Assembly: GCF_017916325.1 (NCBI RefSeq) | Contig: NC_090169.1 | Span: 322,501-367,500, forward strand | DNA from: Leishmania martiniquensis | Lineage: Eukaryota > Euglenozoa > Kinetoplastea > Trypanosomatida > Trypanosomatidae | Reading direction: 5' to 3' | Length of the DNA: 45,000 nucleotides | Shown here: in pieces, positions 10,792-19,700 of the stretch | Layout of the letters: the number at the start of each line of letters is the position of its first letter | Position numbering within the stretch: the first letter of the stretch is position 1 | Notes under the pieces: generated by a model | The model's database searches: none | The model's input: only the letters and a program-made list of their open reading frames with translations | Told to the model about the DNA's origin: nothing | Made by a program: the position numbers and the translations under genes

Positions 10792-13700
10792 TCAATCGTG
10801 ATCAAAATTGACATTTTTGATATGGTCGCCGGGAACGTGGCAGGCGTTGCCGGAATCAATGACAAACGCCGCGAAAAGAGCCTCTGGGCGCGCGCGGACG
10901 ATCTTTTCCCAGTTCCCATCGAAGATCTTTGTATGCCGTGTCACCACTTGCTTCTTATCACCGATAGGATCTTCCCACAGCTCATTATGATCGCGCAGTA
11001 CTCTAACTTCGCATTCCTTGTCACGTAACAACGCCTGAAGAGCATCGTTCACTCCCTTCAGCCTCTTCAGCTCCAGCACCACATCAAGAAGCTCCGCTTC
11101 TACCTCCGCGATATCCTTCTGCCGCTGGCAATCCATTTCCGTGGAATCGTGGCGCCATTTCTCAACCTCTGCAGTGAGCCGTGCATTTTCGACCGTTTTC
11201 TCCCTCAAGGATGCCTCCACACGCTCAGCCATCGCCACAACCCTCACCAGTTCCTTATCGGCCCGCTCCTTTGCGAGATTGAGCATCTGCGCCTCGTTAG
11301 TCACCTTTTCAAATTCCGCGTGCTTGTCCTTGTACTCTTTTAATGTAACAACATAAAGGGGCTCATCCGCAATGGTCACAGGCTTCACCGCCTCCGTCGC
11401 AGCGTCCGCCACCCGTCCAGTGCGGCGACAACCGCTTTCTCTTGCCCCGCGCAAAGATAATCCATCAACCGCGGAAAGCTCCGGCTCTAGAGTCCGCGCC
11501 TCTTTGGCCTCATGGCGCTTCAGTCGAAACGCAACAAGTTCTGCCTCCCTCCCTGCCAGCTCAGCAGCCAGCTTCTCGTTGTAGTCTGCAAGCTTCGCGT
11601 TCTCTGCCTTCTGCTGCTCAGTCTCCTCCCGCGCCCTGTCCAGCTCGGTGGCCAGCTTCTCACCGTCCTCCTGCGCCCTCTCTAGCTCAGCGGCCAGCTT
11701 CTCGTTGTAGTCTGCAAGCTTCGCTATGTCACCCCTCTGCTGCTCAGTCTCCTCCCGCGCCCTCTCCAGCTCGGCGGCCAGCTTCTCACCGTCCTCCTGC
11801 GCCCTCTCTAGCTCAGCGGCCAGCTTCTCGTTGTAGTCTGCAAGCTTCGCGTTCTCTGCCTTCTGCTGCTCAGTCTCCTCCTGCGCTCTGTCCAGCTCGG
11901 CGGCCAGCTTCTCACCGTCCTCCTGCGCCCTGTCCAGCTCGGTGGCCAGCTTCTCGTTGTAGTCTGCAAGCTTCGCGTTCTCTGCCTTCTGCTGCTCAGT
12001 CTCCTCCTGCGCTCTGTCCAGCTCGGTGGCCAGCTTCTCACCGTCCGCCTGCGCCCTCTCCAGCTCGGTGGCCAGCCTGTCACCGTCCTCCTGCGCCCTG
12101 TCCAGCTCAGCAGCCAGCTTCTCGTTGTAGTCTGCAAGCTTCGCGTTCTCTGCCTTCTGCTGCTCAGTCTCCTCCTGCGCTCTGTCCAGCTCGGTGGCCA
12201 GCTTCTCACCGTCCGCCTGCGCCCTCTCCAGCTCGGTGGCCAGCCTGTCACCGTCCTCCTGCGCCCTCTCCAGCTCAGCAGCCAGCTTCTCGTTGTAGTC
12301 TGCAAGCTTCGCGTTCTCTGCCTTCTGCTGCTCAGTCTCCTCCTGCGCTCTGTCCAGCTCGGCGGCCAGCTTCTCACCGTCCTCCTGCGCCCTGTCCAGC
12401 TCGGTGGCCAGCTTCTCGTTGTAGTCTGCAAGCTTCGCGTTCTCTGCCTTCTGCTGCTCAGTCTCCTCCCGCGCCCTGTCCAGCTCGGTGGCCAGCTTCT
12501 CACCGTCCTCCTGCGCCCTCTCCAGCTCAGCGGCCAGCTTCTCACCGTCCTCCTGCGCCCTCTCCAGCTCGGTGGCCAGCCTGTCACCGTCCGCCTGCGC
12601 CCTCTCCAGCTCAGCAGCCAGCTTCTCGTTGTAGTCTGCAAGCTTCGCGTTCTCTGCCTTCTGCTGCTCAGTCTCCTCCTGCGCTCTGTCCAGCTCGGTG
12701 GCCAGCTTCTCACCGTCCGCCTGCGCCCTCTCCAGCTCGGTGGCCAGCCTGTCACCGTCCGCCTGCGCCCTCTCCAGCTCGGTGGCCAGCCTGTCACCGT
12801 CCGCCTGCGCCCTCTCCAGCTCAGCAGCCAGCTTCTCGTTGTAGTCTGCAAGCTTCGCGTTCTCTGCCTTCTGCTGCTCAGTCTCCTCCTGCGCTCTGTC
12901 CAGCTCGGTGGCCAGCTTCTCACCGTCCTCCTGCGCCCTCTCCAGCTCAGCGGCCAGCTTCTCACCGTCCTCCTGCGCCCTCTCCAGCTCGGTGGCCAGC
13001 CTGTCACCGTCCGCCTGCGCCCTCTCCAGCTCAGCAGCCAGCTTCTCGTTGTAGTCTGCAAGCTTCGCGTTCTCTGCCTTCTGCTGCTCAGTCTCCTCCT
13101 GCGCTCTGTCCAGCTCGGTGGCCAGCTTCTCACCGTCCGCCTGCGCCCTCTCCAGCTCGGTGGCCAGCCTGTCACCGTCCGCCTGCGCCCTCTCCAGCTC
13201 GGTGGCCAGCCTGTCACCGTCCGCCTGCGCCCTCTCCAGCTCAGCAGCCAGCTTCTCGTTGTAGTCTGCAAGCTTCGCGTTCTCTGCCTTCTGCTGCTCA
13301 GTCTCCTCCTGCGCTCTGTCCAGCTCGGTGGCCAGCTTCTCACCGTCCGCCTGCGCCCTCTCCAGCTCGGTGGCCAGCTTCTCACCGTCCGCCTGCGCCC
13401 TCTCCAGCTCGGTGGCCAGCCTGTCACCGTCCGCCTGCGCCCTCTCCAGCTCGGTGGCCAGCCTGTCACCGTCCGCCTGCGCCCTGTCCAGCTCGGTGGC
13501 CAGCCTGTCACCGTCCGCCTGCGCCCTCTCCAGCTCAGCAGCCAGCTTCTCGTTGTAGTCTGCAAGCTTCGCGTTCTCTGCCTTCTGCTGCTCAGTCTCC
13601 TCCTGCGCTCTGTCCAGCTCGGTGGCCAGCTTCTCACCGTCCGCCTGCGCCCTCTCCAGCTCGGTGGCCAGCTTCTCGTTGTAGTCTGCAAGCTTCGCGT

Positions 13701-16700
13701 TCTCTGCCTTCTGCTGCTCAGTCTCCTCCTGCGCCCTCTCCAGCTCGGTGGCCAGCTTCTCACCGTCCGCCTGCGCCCTCTCCAGCTCGGTGGCCAGCCT
13801 GTCACCGTCCGCCTGCGCCCTCTCCAGCTCAGCAGCCAGCTTCTCGTTGTAGTCTGCAAGCTTCGCGTTCTCTGCCTTCTGCTGCTCAGTCTCCTCCCGC
13901 GCTCTGTCCAGCTCGGTGGCCAGCTTCTCACCGTCCTTCTGCGCCCTCTCCAGCTCGGTGGCCAGCCTGTCACCGTCCGCCTGCGCCCTCTCCAGCTCGG
14001 TGGCCAGCCTGTCACCGTCCGCCTGCGCCCTCTCCAGCTCGGTGGCCAGCCTGTCACCGTCCGCCTGCGCCCTGTCCAGCTCGGTGGCCAGCCTGTCACC
14101 GTCCGCTTGCGCCCTCTCCAGCTCAGCAGCCAGCTTCTCGTTGTAGTCTGCAAGCTTCGCGTTCTCTGCCTTCTGCTGCTCAGTCTCCTCCTGCGCTCTG
14201 TCCAGCTCGGTGGCCAGCTTCTCGTTGTAGTCTGCAAGCTTCGCGTTCTCTGCCTTCTGCTGCTCAGTCTCCTCCTGCGCCCTCTCCAGCTCGGTGGCCA
14301 GCTTCTCACCGTCCGCCTGCGCCCTCTCCAGCTCGGTGGCCAGCCTGTCACCGTCCGCCTGCGCCCTCTCCAGCTCAGCAGCCAGCTTCTCGTTGTAGTC
14401 TGCAAGCTTCGCGTTCTCTGCCTTCTGCTGCTCAGTCTCCTCCCGCGCTCTGTCCAGCTCGGTGGCCAGCTTCTCACCGTCCTCCTGCGCCCTGTCCAGC
14501 TCGGTGGCCAGCTTCTCACCGTCCTCCTGCGCCCTCTCCAGCTCGGTGGCCAGCTTCTCACCGTCCGCCTGCGCCCTGTCCAGCTCAGCGGCCAGCTTCT
14601 CACCGTCCTCCTGCGCCCTCTCCAGCTCGGTGGCCAGCTTCTCACCGTCCTCCTGCGCCCTCTCCAGCTCGGTGGCCAGCTTCTCGTTGTAGTCTGCAAG
14701 CTTCGCGTTCTCTGCCTTCTGCTGCTCAGTCTCCTCCCGCGCTCTGTCCAGCTCGGTGGCCAGCTTCTCACCGTCCTCCTGCGCCCTGTCCAGCTCGGTG
14801 GCCAGCCTCTCACCGTCCTCCTGCGCCCTCTCCAGCTCGGTGGCCAGCTTCTCGTTGTAGTCTGCAAGCTTCGCGTTCTCTGCCTTCTGCTGCTCAGCCT
14901 CCTCCTGCGCCCTCTCCAGCTCGGTGGCCAGCCTCTCACCGTCCTCCTGCGCCCTCTCCAGCTCGGTGGCCAGCTTCTCACCGTCCTCCTGCGCCCTCTC
15001 CAGCTCAGCGGCCAGCTTCTCACCGTCCTCCCGCGCCCTGTCCAGCTCGGTGGCCAGCTTCTCACCGTCCTCCTGCGCCCTCTCCAGCTCGGTGGCCAGC
15101 TTCTCACCGTCCTCCTGCGCCCTCTCCAGCTCGGTGGCCAGCTTCTCGTTGTAGTCTGCAAGCTTCGCGTTCTCTGCCTTCTGCTGCTCAGTCTCCTCCC
15201 GCGCTCTGTCCAGCTCGGTGGCCAGCTTCTCACCGTCCTCCTGCGCCCTCTCCAGCTCAGCGGCCAGCTTCTCACCGTCCTCCCGCGCCCTGTCCAGCTC
15301 GGTGGCCAGCTTCTCACCGTCCTCCTGCGCCCTCTCCAGCTCAGCGGCCAGCTTCTCACCGTCCTCCTGCGCCCTGTCCAGCTCGGCGGCCAGCTTCTCA
15401 CCGTCCTCCTGCGCCCTCTCCAGCTCGGTGGCCAGCTTCTCGTTGTAGTCTGCAAGCTTCGCGTTCTCTGCTTTCTGCTGCTCAGTCTCCTCCCGCGCCC
15501 TGTCCAGCTCGGTGGCCAGCCTGTCACCGTCCGCCTGCGCCCTCTCCAGCTCAGCGGCCAGCTTCTCACCGTCCGCCTGCGCCCTCTCCAGCTCGGTGGC
15601 CAGCTTCTCGTTGTAGTCTGCAAGCTTCGCGTTCTCTGCCTTCTGCTGCTCAGCCTCCTCCTGCGCCCTGTCCAGCTCGGTGGCCAGCCTCTCACCGTCC
15701 TCCTGCGCCCTCTCCAGCTCGGTGGCCAGCTTCTCACCGTCCGCCTGCGCCCTCTCCAGCTCGGTGGCCAGCTTCTCGTTGTAGTCTGCAAGCTTCGCGT
15801 TCTCTGCCTTCTGCTGCTCAGTCTCCTCCCGCGCCCTGTCCAGCTCGGTGGCCAGCCTCTCACCGTCCTCCTGCGCCCTCTCCAGCTCGGTGGCCAGCTT
15901 CTCACCGTCCGCCTGCGCCCTCTCCAGCTCGGTGGCCAGCTTCTCGTTGTAGTCTGCAAGCTTCGCGTTCTCTGCCTTCTGCTGCTCAGTCTCCTCCCGC
16001 GCCCTCTCCAGCTCGGTGGCCAGCTTCTCACCGTCCTCCTGCGCCCTCTCTAGCTCAGCGGCCAGCTTCTCGTTGTAGTCTGCAAGCTTCGCTATGTCAC
16101 CCCTCTGCTGCTCAGTCTCCTCCCGCGCCCTCTCCAGCTCGGTGGCCAGCTTCTCACCGTCCGCCTGCGCCCTCTCCAGCTCAGCGGCCAGCTTCTCACC
16201 GTCCGCCTGCGCCCTCTCCAGCTCGGTGGCCAGCTTCTCGTTGTAGTCTGCAAGCTTCGCGTTCTCTGCCTTCTGCTGCTCAGTCTCCTCCCGCGCCCTG
16301 TCCAGCTCGGTGGCCAGCCTCTCACCGTCCTCCTGCGCCCTCTCCAGCCCGGTGGCCAGCCTCTCACCGTCCGCCTGCGCCCTGTCCAGCTCGGTGGCCA
16401 GCTTCTCGTTGTAGTCTGCAAGCTTCGCGTTCTCTGCCTTCTGCTGCTCAGTCTCCTCCCGCGCCCTCTCCAGCTCGGTGGCCAGCTTCTCACCGTCCTC
16501 CTGCGCCCTCTCTAGCTCAGCGGCCAGCTTCTCGTTGTAGTCTGCAAGCTTCGCTATGTCACCCCTCTGCTGCTCAGTCTCCTCCCGCGCCCTCTCCAGC
16601 TCGGTGGCCAGCTTCTCACCGTCCGCCTGCGCCCTCTCCAGCTCAGCGGCCAGCTTCTCACCGTCCGCCTGCGCCCTCTCCAGCTCGGTGGCCAGCTTCT

Positions 16701-19700
16701 CGTTGTAGTCTGCAAGCTTCGCGTTCTCTGCCTTCTGCTGCTCAGTCTCCTCCCGCGCCCTGTCCAGCTCGGTGGCCAGCCTCTCACCGTCCTCCTGCGC
16801 CCTCTCCAGCCCGGTGGCCAGCCTCTCACCGTCCGCCTGCGCCCTGTCCAGCTCGGTGGCCAGCTTCTCGTTGTAGTCTGCAAGCTTCGCGTTCTCTGCC
16901 TTCTGCTGCTCAGTCTCCTCCCGCGCCCTCTCCAGCTCGGTGGCCAGCTTCTCACCGTCCTCCTGCGCCCTCTCTAGCTCAGCGGCCAGCTTCTCGTTGT
17001 AGTCTGCAAGCTTCGCTATGTCACCCCTCTGCTGCTCAGTCTCCTCCCGCGCCCTCTCCAGCTCGGTGGCCAGCTTCTCACCGTCCGCCTGCGCCCTCTC
17101 CAGCTCAGCGGCCAGCTTCTCACCGTCCGCCTGCGCCCTCTCCAGCTCGGTGGCCAGCTTCTCGTTGTAGTCTGCAAGCTTCGCGTTCTCTGCCTTCTGC
17201 TGCTCAGTCTCCTCCCGCGCTCTGTCCAGCTCGGTGGCCAGCCTCTCACCGTCCGCCTGCGCTCTGTCCAGCTCGGTGGCCAGCCTCTCACCGTCCGCCT
17301 GCGCCCTGTCCAGCTCGGTGGCCAGCCTCTCACCGTCCTCCTGCGCCCTGTCCAGCTCGGTGGCCAGCCTCTCACCGTCCTCCCGCGCCCTGTCCAGCTC
17401 GGTGGCCAGCTTCTCGTTGTAGTCTGCAAGCTTCGCGTTCTCTGCCTTCTGCTGCTCAGTCTCCTCCCGCGCCCTGTCCAGCTCGGTGGCCAGCCTCTCA
17501 CCGTCCGCCTGCGCCCTCTCCAGCTCGGTGGCCAGCCTCTCACCGTCCTCCTGCGCCCTGTCCAGCTCGGTGGCCAGCCTCTCACTGTCCTCCTGCGCCC
17601 TCTCCAGCTCGGTGGCCAGCCTCTCACCGTCCTCCTGCGCCCTCTCCAGCTCGGTGGCCAGCTTCTCGTTGTAGTCTGCAAGCTTCGCGTTCTCTGCCTT
17701 CTGCTGCTCAGTCTCCTCCCGCGCCCTCTCCAGCTCGGTGGCCAGCTTCTCGTTGAAGGCTGCAAGTTTTTTGTTCTCGTCCCTGTGGTGCTGGGCCTGC
17801 TGTTCTGCCTGCTTCAGCGATGCGTGCTTCTCTTTATACTCTTCCAGTGTCACAGCATACAGGGGCTCAGCGGAGATGATGACAGGGTCGAGAGAGGAGG
17901 CGATGGAGTCCGGTGGCGTTGGATCGCGATGACGTCTGGGGTCTCGTTTGGCGCGCGGCGATAGCTCATCGGCAGAGGCAAGGTCCGGCTCTTCGCCCCG
18001 TGCTACTTTTGCGTCGTGGCGTTTCTGGCGAAACGCTGCTAGTAGTGTCACATGTTGCTGGAATTGTTGGTCAAGATTATGAAACTTTGTGGAAATGCTT
18101 GTATGCCGTTCTTCGGCTGCCTGCAGTTGTTCGTGTAGGTGTTGGAGTGCTGTGTCGCTTTCTTGTAGTTTCATCTGAAGCTGGGCGGCGCGTCTCTGTG
18201 CGGCGTCACAGAGTTCTTTTTGCGTGTTCAGCTCGTCGATGGTTACGGCATATAGTGGTTCCTGTGCCGTGGGTGGGAGGGGCGCGAGGTTGCGGTGAGC
18301 GCGCAGCTGTTGTGCTTGCTGTTGCTGCATGTGATAGTGTTCCAGTTCGGCCCCTTGCTTATCCGCAAGGTCTTTCAGCTTTTCTACGAGGTTACGAAGG
18401 CGATCGATTTCATCGGCTAGATCTGCGTTACGGACGGTTAGAGCGTGTTGGTCGCGCTGAAGTGCTGCAGTCTGCTTCTTGAAGCGTTCTGCAGAGTTTT
18501 CAAGGGTGTACTGAAGCGACCTGTTCTCATTGCTGATCTTATCAAGAAGCATGAGAAGATCTCCAATTTCGCTCTCGTAGGCGTCTTTGTCCCCCAGATA
18601 GTCGAAACCGGCAAGTTGGGTGACGAATTCGTCGAAGCTCAGCCCAGCAAACTTATGATCGTCGATACCAAGTGCGTGACAGATGTCAGCTACCGCCCTG
18701 TCGAGACCGGTCTTGGGAGCGTCTCGGTTCTTGTAAATATAGTTCATTAGCCGCGTTGGCATCTCCGAAAGACGGTCATTCACTTGGGCTCGCGACATCT
18801 TGGCGGGGTGCGTGATTTCACACTTCACACTCAGCTGATCGCGCTCTGGGGTAAACACAATGTGCTGAACAAAGTTTGTATCGACGTGAGCTGCGAGTGC
18901 TGTGTCATAGACGAAGGCGGTGCGCACCTCCTCGAATCTCTCTGCTAGGACGTACGCCCATTCGGTGCCGGAATATTTTTTAACGTGTGACGTGGTTACT
19001 GACACAGCCTCATAGTCAGGCTCCCACCTCTCATCATACTTTTGTAGCTCAGCAACAAGGGCATTTAAGCGATCGATTTCCTTCTGAGCGGTATCACTGC
19101 CTTCCGATTTGCCAGCTGCGTCACTACTCCGCATGATAGTTAAAAAATAATGCTCCTGTAAGTAGAGACGCTTTTTCTCTAGCTCTGCCGCGTAAAGAGA
19201 CAGTGTATACAATTCTGCGGCTGCTTCGACGTACCGCGAAGAAACCGAGTTCATGATACTCTTTAGCTGAAAGCGCATAGACTTACAATCAACGAGAATT
19301 GCCTCCACCTCGTCCTTCGTCAGCACGCACTCCTTCACCTTGCTGTCCACGCTGACGGGGGAGATGACGGCCGACAACGGAATGGTGACGAGGACGGACG
19401 TTCTGGTGAAGGAGGTGACCTGCTCGGGCCGTGTAGTTGTGCCATTTGAAGACAGCTCGTCCTTGAGCGTGGCGATCTTAGCGCGACAAGCCTTCATGCC
19501 GGCAATGGCGGCTGCGATGGCGTCGTTCTGCTCCTGGATGCGCTTGTCATGCGCCAGGAGGTTGTACGCCTGCTGGTAGGCAAGGGCTGTGGTGACCCAA
19601 GCGTGGAGACTGGCCACCACTGGCGAATCGCGTGCCGCCGCCTTGTAGTTCAGCTTGGGGTTCTGCTCCAGGGACCACTGCAGGCTTTCCGCGGAGGGGT

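Larger units (their letters stand above)
11563..17778 (-). repeat. 42-bp tandem repeat array, 148 units (14-aa coding minisatellite)
   Basis: From the first NEKLAT-type unit to the last, the array spans 6216 bases, which is exactly 148 x 42. Units encode ELERAQ(A/E)DGE(K/R)LAT, or the two halves of a 28-residue form built on EETEQQKAENAKLADYNEKL. Placed on heptads, the core positions of the short unit are L2, A5, G9 and L12; a glycine in a core position is unusual for a coiled coil. The rare RGDIAKL unit starts at 11723, 16091, 16553 and 17015, with gaps of 4368, 462 and 462 bases, all multiples of 42. No out-of-register insertion or deletion has therefore survived between them. Confidence 0.95.

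Noticed and set aside
11808..16031. Minus-strand open frame of about 1400 codons, R/W/S-rich
   Set aside because: Alternative frame of the same repeat array. The composition is implausible and it has no flanking domain.
11442..17756. Plus-strand open frame of about 2100 codons, P/S/A-rich
   Set aside because: It is the antisense reading of the 42-bp array. The repeat unit simply lacks stops in that frame, and the true gene continues beyond it on both sides with conserved domains.
11563..17778. CRISPR-like array
   Set aside because: Direct repeats are contiguous coding units without spacers, in a eukaryotic gene.
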